Shown here in pieces: positions 1-9,595 of a stretch of DNA of 44,714 nt. The DNA is from Paludibacter jiangxiensis (GTDB lineage Bacteria; Bacteroidota; Bacteroidia; Bacteroidales; Paludibacteraceae): NCBI GenBank assembly GCA_945897785.1, contig CAMDGD010000011.1, positions 1 to 44,714 of the forward strand, written 5' to 3'. The notes beneath the pieces were generated by a model. That model was given only the letters and a program-made list of their open reading frames with translations. It had not been told where the DNA came from and did no database searches. The first letter of the stretch is position 1. The number at the start of each line of letters is the position of its first letter. The translations under genes were made by a program, and so were the position numbers.

Positions 1-384
1 ACACTGCTAAACTTAAATACAGGCGAAGAACAAAACCTAAAAGTGAATCCTGAATATGTGTTGAATTACGATAGTGTAGATACAGACGGGTATTTGTTTA
101 TTGAATTCAGAAAGGCCGGTACATATACAAATGTAAATGAAGAAAAAGACTGTATTCGATGTATTCGCGTATATCAAAAAGACAACAAAACTATAGGAGT
201 AGAGAGTCCGATTGACGATAAAATTGACAACATTACGGTTTGGGAACAGTCAGGTAAAATGCTGTACAATAAGTTTCAAATTAATCATACGGTACATAAT
301 ATAAGTGTTTCTCCACATCAAGCTTGTGTAGTACGAGTGGCAACGGAAAGTTCTACTTATGTAGTTAAATTGCTTATGAAGTAA
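1..384 (+). CDS. 3' end of a probable type IX secreted protein (5' end outside window)
   Basis: The reading frame is open to the first base of the window, so this is the C-terminal 127 residues of a longer gene; the GTG at 43 is not needed as a start. The last ~65 residues (ITVWEQSGK, a polar stretch, then a beta-hairpin-like segment ending in VVKLLMK) resemble a type A C-terminal sorting domain of Bacteroidota, which is recognised by the type IX outer-membrane translocon and removed by PorU. That fits the porZ gene 4 kb downstream. The catalytic or adhesive part of the protein is not visible, so its function is unknown. Confidence 0.6.
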   Translation, partial: TLLNLNTGEEQNLKVNPEYVLNYDSVDTDGYLFIEFRKAGTYTNVNEEKDCIRCIRVYQKDNKTIGVESPIDDKIDNITVWEQSGKMLYNKFQINHTVHNISVSPHQACVVRVATESSTYVVKLLMK

Positions 385-404
385 GTGCTTGTTCATACAT
401 TGAT

Positions 405-440
405 AATAGCCGGCTAGTGTTTAGTCGGCTATTTTTTTAG
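405..440 (+). terminator. Rho-independent terminator
   Basis: AATAGCCG at 405-412 pairs with CGGCTATT at 426-433 and is followed by a run of T. It closes the partial gene at the left edge. Confidence 0.8.
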
Positions 441-464
441 TAAAAATTTGCGTGATTTTCCGTG

Positions 465-496
465 TTTGTTTATTTCGCCTTTTATCCTCATTTTTG
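465..496 (+). promoter_or_regulatory. Bacteroidota-type promoter for the membrane protein gene
   Basis: TTTG at 465-468, 20 bases, then CATTTTTG at 489-496, one base off the TAnnTTTG consensus. It lies 25 bases before the ATG at 521. Confidence 0.5.
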
Positions 497-520
497 TATA
501 AAATTTAATTCATTCGTATT

Positions 521-1150
521 ATGTGGCAATTAATTATCGGAAGCGTTTCCTTAAGTTTGGTCCATGCACTTATTCCTAATCACTGGTTACCCCTTATTGC
601 TATAGCAAAAACTGAAAATTGGAAAACAAGAGAAGCTCTATTTGCTACTTTTATTACAGCATTTTTCCATCTGTTAAGTACTGTTTTACTAGGTATTATT
701 GTTGGTCTTGTTGGCATTAAATTAATCGAGGAATTTGAACATTTTTCGCATATATTTTCACCGCTAATTCTTATTGGCTTAGGTCTTATTTATCTTTCGT
801 TGGATATTTTTAAGAGAGGAAGAAAACACGAACATACCATTGATGTGAGTAGTAAAAAATCGAAAGTCGCCATAATTACTACTTTAGCAATAAGCATGTT
901 TTTTTCGCCTTGTATTGAGCTGGAGGTGTATTATTTGGAGGCAGCAAAATTTGGCTTTTGGGGAATTTTTAATGTTTCTTTGATATACATGCTTGTAACT
1001 TTATCATGCATTATGCTATTGGTTTACATGGGACTTAAAAGTCTGAATAAATTTTCTTTTACGTTTATGGAAAAACATGCTAAGGGTGTAACCGGACTTG
1101 TTTTACTTGCGTTGGGCGTTGCTGCATTTTTTTTGGAGCATAGCCATTAA
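521..1150 (+). CDS. Polytopic membrane protein, NicO/LysE-superfamily-like
   Basis: A 209-residue protein with about six hydrophobic segments. It has an N-terminal HALIPNHW motif and a second half containing FFSPCIELE, ending in EHSH. Histidine and acidic residues placed inside membrane helices recall the nickel/cobalt efflux (NicO) and HupE/UreJ or LysE-type transporters, where a His-rich first helix is typical. I infer a small-ion or metabolite transporter, but the substrate cannot be read from the sequence. It has its own promoter and is followed 26 bases later by an SDR gene, possibly co-transcribed. Confidence 0.5.
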   Translation: MWQLIIGSVSLSLVHALIPNHWLPLIAIAKTENWKTREALFATFITAFFHLLSTVLLGIIVGLVGIKLIEEFEHFSHIFSPLILIGLGLIYLSLDIFKRGRKHEHTIDVSSKKSKVAIITTLAISMFFSPCIELEVYYLEAAKFGFWGIFNVSLIYMLVTLSCIMLLVYMGLKSLNKFSFTFMEKHAKGVTGLVLLALGVAAFFLEHSH

Positions 1151-1176
1151 TCTTTACGCTTAGCTTTTTACTGCTT

Positions 1177-1869
1177 ATGAAACGGATACTTATTACCGGA
1201 GGAAACAAAGGAATTGGTTTAGAAACAACCAAAATTTTATCGGAAAGAGGCCATCACACTATTGTAGTGGCCCGAGAAAATGTGAATTTAGAAAACATTA
1301 AAAACTGTCAATTCATCGGGTATGATTTGCGTAATGTTAGCGGTATTAAGGCTTTAGTAACTACACTAGGTGAGCTTGATGTGTTGATAAATAACTCCGG
1401 CATTATGCATGCTTGCTCGTTTGATAATTACCCAACTCAGTTAAAAGAAGATTTACTCCGTATCAATTTAGAAGCACCCATCGAGTTAATTACTTGTTTG
1501 TCAAAACAAATGACCGATAGAAAATCCGGCCGTATTGTAAATGTGGCTTCTGTAGCTGGTCAAATTGGTCATCCAGATGTGTGGTATGCTATTTCTAAAG
1601 CTGGATTGATTAATGCTACAAAAAGTTTTGCTAAATTAGTAGGCCCACATGGCGTTATTGTTAATGCCATAGCTCCCGGCCCTGTAGAAACAGACATGCT
1701 TAATACTATTCCCGTTGCAAGAAAGGAAGCTGTTTTGCGTACCGTTTATAGTGGACGATTTGCTACAGCCAAAGAAATTGCCGATACTATAGTTTGGTTG
1801 GCCTTGGATAGTCCGGAGTATATCAACGGTACCTGTATCGATTTAAATAACGGCAGTTTTCCTAGATAA
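1177..1869 (+). CDS. Short-chain dehydrogenase/reductase (SDR, FabG-like)
   Basis: A 230-residue classical SDR. The Rossmann motif TGGNKGIG is at residues 7-14, NNSG at 72-75, Ser125 in VNVASVAG, the catalytic YxxxK at 137-141, and PGPVET near 168. This is a soluble NAD(P)H-dependent oxidoreductase; residues after the dinucleotide fold do not identify the substrate. FabG (3-oxoacyl-ACP reductase) is the nearest well-known relative, but the gene is not beside fatty-acid genes, so a general oxidoreductase call is safer. It starts 26 bases after the membrane protein. Confidence 0.85.
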   Translation: MKRILITGGNKGIGLETTKILSERGHHTIVVARENVNLENIKNCQFIGYDLRNVSGIKALVTTLGELDVLINNSGIMHACSFDNYPTQLKEDLLRINLEAPIELITCLSKQMTDRKSGRIVNVASVAGQIGHPDVWYAISKAGLINATKSFAKLVGPHGVIVNAIAPGPVETDMLNTIPVARKEAVLRTVYSGRFATAKEIADTIVWLALDSPEYINGTCIDLNNGSFPR

Positions 1870-1920
1870 TAAAGTATTTAAGCTCTTTCTATCATTTTAA
1901 TAACTCCAATGCATTACGGG

Positions 1921-1952
1921 TTTGTTTATTCTTTTCAAAGCATGTATCTTTG
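1921..1952 (+). promoter_or_regulatory. Promoter of ahcY
   Basis: TTTG at 1921-1924, 20 bases, then TATCTTTG at 1945-1952: a full match to the Bacteroidota promoter. It shows that the ATG at 1922 lies inside the promoter and cannot be the start of ahcY. Confidence 0.85.
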
Positions 1953-1975
1953 CAACTCATTTTAAAATTATATTT

Positions 1976-3394
1976 ATGGCAACTTTATTTCCTACTGATC
2001 TGCCTTATAAAGTGGCAGATATGAGTTTGGCTACCTTTGGTCGTAAAGAGATCGAAATTGCTGAACACGAAATGCCCGGATTGATGTCGCTTCGCGAAAA
2101 GTACGCACAACAATTGCCTTTAAAAGGAGCGCGTATTACCGGATCACTGCACATGACTATTCAAACGGCAGTGTTAATCGAAACTTTAGTAGCGCTTGGA
2201 GCAGATGTGCGCTGGGCTAGTTGTAACATTTTTTCTACACAAGACCATGCTGCAGCAGCTATTGCTGAAAGTGGTGTGCCTGTATTTGCGTGGAAAGGCG
2301 AAAGCTTGGAAGAATATTGGTGGTGTACCGATATGGCACTCCGTTTTCCTAATGGCAAAGGCCCAAACTTAATTGTTGACGATGGTGGTGACGCTACCTT
2401 GTTGGTGCATTGGGGCTTTAAAGCAGAGAATGATGCTAAAACTATCGATAGAAAGGGAGCTAATCACGAAGAACAAGTGATTTTAGATACCTTGCATCGG
2501 ATATTAGCTGAAAATAATCAACGGTGGCATACTACGGTGGCTGAACTCAAAGGTGTTTCTGAGGAAACCACAACAGGCGTTCATCGCTTGTATCAAATGA
2601 TGGAAAAGGGCGAGTTGCTAATTCCGGCTATCAATGTTAACGATTCGGTTACTAAATCTAAGTTTGATAATTTATATGGTTGTCGCGAATCGTTAGCCGA
2701 TGGAATAAAAAGAGCCACTGATGTAATGATTGCCGGAAAGGTAGTTGTTGTGTTGGGGTATGGTGATGTAGGTAAGGGTTGTGCACATTCGATGCGCTCT
2801 TATGGTGCACGCGTTATTGTTACAGAGATTGACCCTATTTGCGCCCTTCAGGCAGCTATGGAAGGGTTCGAAGTAACCACCATGGAAGAAGCTGTGAAAG
2901 AAGGGAATATTTTTGTTACCACAACAGGCAATAAAGATGTGGTAACTATTGAGCATATGAAAGGCATGAAAGACCAGTCTATCTTGTGTAATATTGGTCA
3001 TTTTGACAATGAAATACAAGTAGATAAATTGTTGCAACATCCTGGTATTAAGCATTTAAACATTAAGCCTCAGGTAGACAAATATTCTTTCCCTAGCGGA
3101 AATAGTATCTTTTTGTTGGCCGAAGGGAGGTTAGTTAACCTTGGTTGCGCAACAGGCCACCCATCTTTTGTAATGAGTAACTCATTTACCAACCAAACCC
3201 TTGCTCAATTAGATTTGTGGAAAAATACTTACGAAATTGATGTATATCGTTTGCCAAAGTATTTAGACGAAGAAGTAGCTCGTTTGCATCTTCAAAATAT
3301 TGGTGTAAAACTAACCAAACTAACCCCAGAACAGGCTGCCTATCTAGGTGTAAATGAAAACGGACCGTTTAAACCGGAGCATTACAGGTATTAA
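1976..3394 (+). CDS. ahcY: Adenosylhomocysteinase (S-adenosylhomocysteine hydrolase)
   Basis: A 472-residue cytosolic enzyme that splits S-adenosylhomocysteine into adenosine and homocysteine, clearing the product of SAM-dependent methylation. Visible landmarks are the N-terminal [14 protein letters not shown], the family motif [13 protein letters not shown], the NAD-binding GYGDVGKG at residues 261-268, and the C-terminal KPEHYRY, which supplies residues to the neighbouring subunit's NAD site. The start at 1976 is chosen because an upstream ATG at 1922 falls within the promoter. The gene is monocistronic, with a promoter before it and a strong terminator after it. Confidence 0.97.
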   Translation: MATLFPTDLPYKVADMSLATFGRKEIEIAEHEMPGLMSLREKYAQQLPLKGARITGSLHMTIQTAVLIETLVALGADVRWASCNIFSTQDHAAAAIAESGVPVFAWKGESLEEYWWCTDMALRFPNGKGPNLIVDDGGDATLLVHWGFKAENDAKTIDRKGANHEEQVILDTLHRILAENNQRWHTTVAELKGVSEETTTGVHRLYQMMEKGELLIPAINVNDSVTKSKFDNLYGCRESLADGIKRATDVMIAGKVVVVLGYGDVGKGCAHSMRSYGARVIVTEIDPICALQAAMEGFEVTTMEEAVKEGNIFVTTTGNKDVVTIEHMKGMKDQSILCNIGHFDNEIQVDKLLQHPGIKHLNIKPQVDKYSFPSGNSIFLLAEGRLVNLGCATGHPSFVMSNSFTNQTLAQLDLWKNTYEIDVYRLPKYLDEEVARLHLQNIGVKLTKLTPEQAAYLGVNENGPFKPEHYRY

Positions 3395-3423
3395 TACCAA
3401 TATAAACTCTGATTATTATAAAT

Positions 3424-3460
3424 AAAAACCGTCGAATGATCGTATCATTCGACGGTTTTT
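3424..3460. terminator. Bidirectional terminator between ahcY and the leftward operon
   Basis: A 17-bp perfect stem (3424-3440 with 3444-3460) around a 3-base loop, with an A tract on the left and a T tract on the right. It serves ahcY rightward and the glycosyltransferase gene leftward. Confidence 0.95.
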
Positions 3461-3481
3461 ATGTTTTAGCAAACTAGGTTT

Positions 3482-4618
3482 TTATTCAGGAGCATTTAGG
3501 TTCTTCGACGATGCTTTAATTGTAGCATTTGCTACTACAAAGATTATAAAGGGTAAGGCCATGTTGAAATAAGTGATATCATATGAAACACTGAACAATC
3601 CGTTTTCAAAATTATTCGGAATCATTCGGTGAAGAAAAGAAGATACAACCATTAGCAGTAAACTAATGCTTATAAAGGAAAAACAGGTTTGAATGCTTTT
3701 CCATTTTAGTGCAAAAAATATACTGATAATGCCAATTAGTAACAACTCAACAATTGATCCCTGACGGGTTTGTAACACAAAGGGGTTATATGTAAAGGAG
3801 AAAAGCATATCAGCGTCCCAAAGCACAAGGGGAAAAAAGCTTCCGGCAAAGACAAGCATACCTGTAAAAGCAAATACTAATTTAGCCTTTGCACTTGCCT
3901 CAAAAAAACTCGAAAACAGAAAAATGGTAAACGGTACAACAATAGTTACTCGAGTAGATAAAAATAATCCGCATAATATACCCAGTAAAAGATAGTTTGA
4001 TTGAATAGTGTATTGTTTCTTATATACGATTGAAATAGTTAAGAAACAAAGAAAGAAATTGTAAATCAAATCACTCCTTACTGCAATTTCATACCAAAAA
4101 GAGGGAGAAATAAGTACAAAAAAAATGTAAATAAATGCTTTTTTATATGAGTCAAGCAACCAAACTAAAAGAATGGCTATTCCAATAAATGAGAATAAAC
4201 TTGCCAAACCAACATCGCCTAACAAGAAAAATGGTATATGAGAAAACTGCCATACAGGAAATGGAGAGCCATACCCACCCAAATGAGTTTGCGCTCCATA
4301 AGGATATTTTCCATCAAAAAGATATTCAATAAAGTTATGGATAGCAGACCATCGGTCAACTTGTACAGCGTGTGGATTGATATAATATAAAAGCAAACTA
4401 ATACCTACAATCATTAATACTACGGCAGCACCATAAATCACTTTATAATTAAGTTGCTTAGGTAAGCTATTTTTTGCAGAAATAAAATAAAAAACACCAA
4501 GAACAAAAACCGTATATATAAGGTTACAGAGTATGAAATAGGGTGTAATACGACTACAGTATTTTGCGATAAAAAGGTTGTTTATCAGTATAAAAAACAA
4601 TAACTGAATTATTCTCAT
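3482..4618 (-). CDS. Multi-pass membrane protein, probable GT-C type glycosyltransferase
   Basis: A 378-residue protein with roughly ten hydrophobic helices and an extracytoplasmic loop after helix 3 holding VDRWSAIHNF and a KYPYG turn. That acidic/aromatic first loop is typical of GT-C enzymes (GT39, GT83, GT87), which transfer sugars from polyprenyl-phosphate donors on the outer face of the inner membrane. I cannot assign donor or acceptor. It is the last gene of the rdgB-porZ operon, 12 bases after porZ, and ends at the bidirectional terminator. Neighbouring PorZ binds anionic LPS, so a role in LPS sugar modification is possible but inferred. Confidence 0.5.
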   Translation of the reverse strand: MRIIQLLFFILINNLFIAKYCSRITPYFILCNLIYTVFVLGVFYFISAKNSLPKQLNYKVIYGAAVVLMIVGISLLLYYINPHAVQVDRWSAIHNFIEYLFDGKYPYGAQTHLGGYGSPFPVWQFSHIPFFLLGDVGLASLFSFIGIAILLVWLLDSYKKAFIYIFFVLISPSFWYEIAVRSDLIYNFFLCFLTISIVYKKQYTIQSNYLLLGILCGLFLSTRVTIVVPFTIFLFSSFFEASAKAKLVFAFTGMLVFAGSFFPLVLWDADMLFSFTYNPFVLQTRQGSIVELLLIGIISIFFALKWKSIQTCFSFISISLLLMVVSSFLHRMIPNNFENGLFSVSYDITYFNMALPFIIFVVANATIKASSKNLNAPE

Positions 4619-4630
4619 AAAGTCAATTGG

Positions 4631-6955
4631 TTATTTTATTATCATTATTTTTCCGATAGCGGTAGATGGGGATAGGTTGTTTTCAGAACTGTTTGAAACC
4701 ATAATAAAATAAATACCGGTACTTGCTTTTTGGCCGTTTTGAATAAAGCCATTCCAAGTAGCAGTTCCTCCGTTAGATTTTGTTTGATAAACAAGTTGTC
4801 CGGTAGTGTTGGTTATTTTAACCGTAGTATCATCCATTAAACCGTTTATCGTAATAAGCCCAGAAAAATTTTCCTTTACCGGATTTGGATATACTTGTAT
4901 ATTAGCGTAATTTTCTGTTGGACTTGTTGCATTGCTCATAAATGAAATAAGACCGAGGTCTGTTGCAAAAAACACCTCTCCTGTTTTATCATTAATAGCA
5001 ATAGAAAGAATAGTATTTGATAATATGGGGCTATTTTCTGTAGTAAAATGATGAATTGTTTCGATACCATCTTCCGACATTAAGTATATGCCAGAACCGG
5101 CAGTGCCTATCCATTTTCTGTTGGCTCCATCTACTGCGATAGATTTTACCATTTCGCCTTCTAATAAGAAATCGGCATAATTTGATCCGTCATTTCTAGC
5201 AATTTTTGGGCGAGTAACCCTATAGTTACTAGAAAAAACCTGCTCAATATTATCAAACACAATTACTCCTGTTGATGTGCCAATCCACACACTTTCCTTT
5301 TTATCGTTTGCTAAGCAGAATACAGGGTCAATGGATACTTCGTTGCCATCTTGATCTATTACTGATGAAAAATAGCGGTATTGGTGTTCATAATAGTTAG
5401 AAGGATTGTTTTTATCATCCAAAACAAAAACACCACCCTCACACTTAGTACGCGATAAATTCATCCATTTATAGTTATTTTTGGTAACAATAATTTTATC
5501 CAAGTTGCATTTGTTCGAAATTGGAGGATAATTCATTTCTATCCAGGTTCCGTTATTTAACATTACCTTGATGCTGTTTGCCACGAAAGTAGCATTCATC
5601 CACAAATGATTGTTGTTGTCATAACAAACCCCGTCCATGTTTTGTAGCCCATCAATATTATAAGTGTCGCAATCTTCTATGGTGCTGTTTGTATAATTGT
5701 ATCTTTTAACAAATAAATCATTTTTAAACTCATATACACCTTCTCCCCACGAGGAAACAAAAAAATGGGTTAGATCTACTTTATCAACGGCAATTTGTGT
5801 GAGGTCGGCGAAGTCTTTATTTGCATAAGCACTTACATCCATATTTACAATATTCTTCCAACGATTATTTTCAAATATCATTACTGCACCAACTCTATCT
5901 TCATCTTCGGTGTCCCACGAACCTCCTGTTATAGCAAAAAGCCTATCATTTTCGTGTGTAACCGTGAAGATATCATTTGTGGCAGGCCCATCCGGTTTGT
6001 ATTGATTTGTAATACTGCCCGATTGAATTTTAAGAATTCCGCTAGAGTCGGCAGAAGCAACCCAAAAAACAGCTTCGGTTGTATTGTACAAAACATCGTT
6101 CATTTTTAGTCCGCTTAAAGACTCGCTACTCAATGCCTGATTGTATTTAACTATCGTATGTTGATTGTGTAACAGTAATTGATTATCGCAAACACGCAAG
6201 CCTGTAAAAGCAAGCGAATTATCAAAAACAGTCCAATCTATCGCATCTGCTGATGAATATACTTCTCCGGTAGTTTTGAGTAGATACAAGCGGTTATTAA
6301 AGAAGGATAGTTTCTTGTTTTCTGCCGATGAAAGCACTGTATTTGTTCTGAAATGCCAATTGTTATAATCTACCAGTATCGGATTATTTTTTTTAGCAAC
6401 ATACAATCCATCTGCCGTTAATGCATATATTGAGTCGGCAAAAAAGGCAACTGATTTAACGCCAACGGGTGTGTTATTATGTCCAATAATATAGCTATCG
6501 GTTATCTCCTTTTTTGACAAATTTACTACCACTATCCCAATGCCCGAAGATATATAAGCAAATTCATTGTCAAAAAAAATGTCGTTAGCAGTTTTGTCGG
6601 CTGCAATGGTTTTGTTTTTTATATCCGGAATATTATCTATGCCGTATTCAGTAAGCAGATCCAAATTCCCGTTTTGGTATGAAATAAGTAAGGACTTTGT
6701 GGTTTTGTTATACCGAATAAGAGAAGCATTAAAGTCGTTTTGTCCGGTAATTTTTGAATAAGTTTTAACTTCATCACTTGATTTTTCAATGGAGAATAAC
6801 GCACCATCACTAATTCCAAAAATTTCGGTATCCGTTTCTTCAATTAGTGTAGTTTCGTTATAGCTAAAATGAGTACGCCATTGTCCCATACCTACTTGCG
6901 CAAATAATCCAGTAGTAAGAACGGTGGCCAAAAATAACAGTAAATAGGTACGCAT
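4631..6955 (-). CDS. porZ: PorZ, type IX secretion attachment-complex protein
   Basis: A 774-residue secreted protein: signal peptide at 1-19 (ends LFAQ), then GQWRTHFSY and repeated beta-propeller blades (for example GISDGALFSI, ISSGIGIVVV, VWIGTSTGVI, RKWIGTAGSGIYLM). It ends in a type A sorting domain from about 690 (YPNPVKENFSG to GKIMIIK). The GQWRTHFSY start, two propellers and a retained C-terminal domain match PorZ. In Porphyromonas, PorZ sits on the cell surface with PorU, PorV and PorQ, and presents anionic LPS for attachment to type IX cargo. It is two bases downstream of rdgB and 12 upstream of a probable glycosyltransferase. Confidence 0.85.
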   Translation of the reverse strand: MRTYLLLFLATVLTTGLFAQVGMGQWRTHFSYNETTLIEETDTEIFGISDGALFSIEKSSDEVKTYSKITGQNDFNASLIRYNKTTKSLLISYQNGNLDLLTEYGIDNIPDIKNKTIAADKTANDIFFDNEFAYISSGIGIVVVNLSKKEITDSYIIGHNNTPVGVKSVAFFADSIYALTADGLYVAKKNNPILVDYNNWHFRTNTVLSSAENKKLSFFNNRLYLLKTTGEVYSSADAIDWTVFDNSLAFTGLRVCDNQLLLHNQHTIVKYNQALSSESLSGLKMNDVLYNTTEAVFWVASADSSGILKIQSGSITNQYKPDGPATNDIFTVTHENDRLFAITGGSWDTEDEDRVGAVMIFENNRWKNIVNMDVSAYANKDFADLTQIAVDKVDLTHFFVSSWGEGVYEFKNDLFVKRYNYTNSTIEDCDTYNIDGLQNMDGVCYDNNNHLWMNATFVANSIKVMLNNGTWIEMNYPPISNKCNLDKIIVTKNNYKWMNLSRTKCEGGVFVLDDKNNPSNYYEHQYRYFSSVIDQDGNEVSIDPVFCLANDKKESVWIGTSTGVIVFDNIEQVFSSNYRVTRPKIARNDGSNYADFLLEGEMVKSIAVDGANRKWIGTAGSGIYLMSEDGIETIHHFTTENSPILSNTILSIAINDKTGEVFFATDLGLISFMSNATSPTENYANIQVYPNPVKENFSGLITINGLMDDTTVKITNTTGQLVYQTKSNGGTATWNGFIQNGQKASTGIYFIMVSNSSENNLSPSTAIGKIMIIK

Positions 6956-6957
6956 AA

Positions 6958-7542
6958 TTAGGAGTTTTTTTCTAAAAAAGAAACAAGTTGTGCAATGGCT
7001 TTTGCGCGGTGACTAATTTTGTTTTTCTCCGACAAGGGTAATTCTGCAAATGTTTGCGTATAACCATCGGGCATAAAAATAGGGTCGTAGCCAAAGCCCT
7101 CTTTTCCACGTTTTTGTTCGCATATTATGCCATAAACAGCCCCTTCAAAAAAATGTGTTTCACCGTTCATTATTAGTGCAATCACCGTTCTGAATCGGGC
7201 TTTTCTGTTTCTCTTTCCGTTTAATTCTTTTAGTAATTTTTGCATGTTTGCTTCGGCATTTTTGTCGTCTCCGGCATATCGAGCCGAATAAATGCCCGGA
7301 GCATTATCTAAGGCTTCAACTTCCAGCCCTGTATCATCAGAGAAGCAAGCTAGACCATATTGTTCTGAAACAAATGTAGCTTTAAGCAAGGCATTGCCTT
7401 CTAAGGTTTCGGCCGTTTCTGGAATGTCTGTGGTACATCCAATATCGCTAAGGCTAAGCAACGGATATTTTTCAGGAATTAGCACCGACACCTCACTTAA
7501 TTTATGTGCATTATTGGTAGCAAATACTATTTCTTGCTTCAT
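6958..7542 (-). CDS. rdgB: dITP/XTP pyrophosphatase (RdgB/HAM1 family)
   Basis: A 194-residue house-cleaning nucleotide pyrophosphatase that hydrolyses dITP, XTP and other non-canonical purine nucleotides to monophosphates. Family motifs are all present: ATNNAHK at 8-14, SDDTGLEV from 68, the GFGYDPIF substrate loop at 149-156, and SHRAKA at 177-182. The ATG at 7542 is preferred over a TTG four codons upstream because the conserved N terminus [11 protein letters not shown] begins there. It is the first gene of a leftward operon with porZ and a glycosyltransferase. Confidence 0.95.
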   Translation of the reverse strand: MKQEIVFATNNAHKLSEVSVLIPEKYPLLSLSDIGCTTDIPETAETLEGNALLKATFVSEQYGLACFSDDTGLEVEALDNAPGIYSARYAGDDKNAEANMQKLLKELNGKRNRKARFRTVIALIMNGETHFFEGAVYGIICEQKRGKEGFGYDPIFMPDGYTQTFAELPLSEKNKISHRAKAIAQLVSFLEKNS

Positions 7543-7956
7543 GGATAGTAGCAATTAGTTGAAAAGATGAGTTCTCGATAAAAGGTTTCTTTCATTTACA
7601 GATAAAAAAATAATCAATAGAGAACAGCTATTGTTTTGCCTTATGGGGTTACTAACATGCAAAAAACAAAGATAGTTTTTTTTTGACAATCTAATTGCTT
7701 CACTGTTTACAATTATTCTTTTCTCAAGCTATCTTTTTTTAAATACTAGCCATATACTACTCTGTTTTTTTTACTTTTGTCAACTACTTTTTGTTAGGTA
7801 GTTAGTATTTACACTCATAACTAAGCAATGAGAATATATTTTTGTCGTCCTTTCTCTTTGAGTTTGGTATTAATTCGCATAAATAATACATTGCTTCACT
7901 TTGTGCAGTCAATCATAATTAGTAATAAATAGCACTTACTTAGTAACACTATACTC
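7543..7956. other. Divergent intergenic region, about 410 bases
   Basis: No gene is seen. On the minus strand TATCTTTG (7674-7667) is a good -7 element for rdgB-porZ. On the plus strand TACTTTTG (7772-7779) and TATTTTTG (7837-7844) are candidate -7 elements for the protease gene, both lacking a clear -33 TTTG. The leader of the protease gene would then be over 100 bases. Confidence 0.5.
7667..7674 (-). promoter_or_regulatory. -7 element for the rdgB-porZ operon
   Basis: TATCTTTG on the minus strand, about 125 bases before the rdgB ATG. No convincing -33 box is present. Confidence 0.5.
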
Positions 7957-9594
7957 ATGAAAAAATTATTCTATTTGTTTCTTGTCTTGTCTTTTTCGCT
8001 TGGCTTATCAGCGCGAAATAACCCTCCTTCTGAAGCCGATTTAAAAGGTGTTTTTAATGAAATAATTCGTTTTAAAAATGAATATGGTAAATTATACGAA
8101 GCTACGGTAAAAATTCGGGGTCTCTATGTAGATACGGTCGATATTGAAAAAATGCAAGAAGATGCCATTATCGGTATTTTGCAAGAACTTGATCCTCACT
8201 CTGTATATATTCCAAAAGATGAAGTTAAAGAGATGAATGAGCCATTAGTTGGCAGTTTTGATGGCATTGGAGTACAGTTCCAGATGATAGAAGACACCCT
8301 TTTTGTTGAGCAAACTATTGCGGGCGGTCCATCAGAAAAAGTAGGGATATTGCCCGGCGACCGTATTATCGTTGTAAATGATACAGCTATTGCCGGTGTT
8401 AATATGTCAACTACCAAAATTATGAAAAGATTGCGGGGAGAGAAAGGAACTCAAGTGATGATAAAAGTCCTTCGCAGAGGAACCAAAGAGCTGATCGAGT
8501 TTAAAATCATTCGAGATAAAATACCTCTTTTTAGTCTTGATGCTTCATATATGGTAGCGCCTGGAGTTGGGTATATCAAACTAAATAAATTCAGTGCTAC
8601 TTCGAAAGAGGAGTTTGATGTAGCGTTAGATCAGCTACTTGCTAAAGGAATGACCGATTTGATATTCGATTTGCAATCAAACGGAGGTGGATATCTTCAA
8701 GCGGCGTATAAAATTGCAGATGATTTCTTAAACAACAAACAGCTAATCGTTTATACCGAAGGAAGAACAGGCCGAATGAACTATATGGCATCGGATAAAG
8801 GCAAGTTTAAAGAAGGAAGGTTAATCCTCTTAGTCAATGAATATGCTGCTTCGGCAAGTGAAATATTAGCCGGTGCAGTGCAAGATTGGGATAGAGGCCT
8901 AATTGTTGGTCGCCGTACTTTTGGCAAGGGCTTGGTGCAACAGCCGGTTGGTTTAAGCGATGGCTCGATAATTCGATTAACTTCTGCGCGGTACTATACT
9001 CCTTCTGGCAGGTGCATTCAAAAACCATATGATGAAGGCGTAGATAAATATAAACGAGATGTTATAGAGCGCTATAATCGTGGAGAGTTAAGTATTGAAG
9101 ACAGCATACATTTTCCCGATTCATTGGTAAGAGAGACCTTACTTTTAAAGAGACCTGTTTATTGTGGCGGAGGTATAATGCCGGATTATTTTGTACCTAT
9201 AGATACCAGTTTTACTTCTCCTTATTTAACAAAAATTATTGCTCGTGGAGTAGTAAACGAATTTGCGTCAAAGTATTTAGAGAAAAATAGAGATCAAATG
9301 CAAGTAGATTATCCCTCTTTTGATCGGTATAAAAAGGAATTTGAACTTTCTGACACTGCCATGCAAGAACTGATTGATTTAGCTGCAACGGAAAAAATCC
9401 CTTTTGATTCTATTGACTATGCCAAATCAAAACAATTTGTAAAAACACAACTAAAAGCATTGTTTGCCAGACGGCTATGGGATATAAATAGTTTTTATCA
9501 GGTAATCAATCAAGAGAATGAGGCTTGTAAGAAAGCCATAGAAATTCTAACAACTCCGGGTATGTACGAAGCCAAACTAAAAAACAGAAAATAG
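7957..9594 (+). CDS. S41 family C-terminal processing peptidase
   Basis: A 545-residue periplasmic serine protease of the CtpA/Prc family. It has a signal peptide at 1-20, an N-terminal helical region with DPHSVYIPKDE, and a PDZ domain (about 95-180, including FDGIGVQF and PGDRIIVVND). The tail-specific protease core carries the nucleophile Ser299 in AASASEI and general base Lys324 in TFGKG, 25 residues apart as in the family. A C-terminal helical extension (about 400-545) follows. Such enzymes trim or degrade envelope proteins from their C termini. It ends two bases before pnuC, so the genes may be co-transcribed. Confidence 0.92.
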   Translation: MKKLFYLFLVLSFSLGLSARNNPPSEADLKGVFNEIIRFKNEYGKLYEATVKIRGLYVDTVDIEKMQEDAIIGILQELDPHSVYIPKDEVKEMNEPLVGSFDGIGVQFQMIEDTLFVEQTIAGGPSEKVGILPGDRIIVVNDTAIAGVNMSTTKIMKRLRGEKGTQVMIKVLRRGTKELIEFKIIRDKIPLFSLDASYMVAPGVGYIKLNKFSATSKEEFDVALDQLLAKGMTDLIFDLQSNGGGYLQAAYKIADDFLNNKQLIVYTEGRTGRMNYMASDKGKFKEGRLILLVNEYAASASEILAGAVQDWDRGLIVGRRTFGKGLVQQPVGLSDGSIIRLTSARYYTPSGRCIQKPYDEGVDKYKRDVIERYNRGELSIEDSIHFPDSLVRETLLLKRPVYCGGGIMPDYFVPIDTSFTSPYLTKIIARGVVNEFASKYLEKNRDQMQVDYPSFDRYKKEFELSDTAMQELIDLAATEKIPFDSIDYAKSKQFVKTQLKALFARRLWDINSFYQVINQENEACKKAIEILTTPGMYEAKLKNRK

Positions 9595-9595
9595 C

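Noticed and set aside
2693-3055. A 120-codon minus-strand frame within ahcY
   Set aside because: It is fully inside a well-supported essential gene and has no independent signals.
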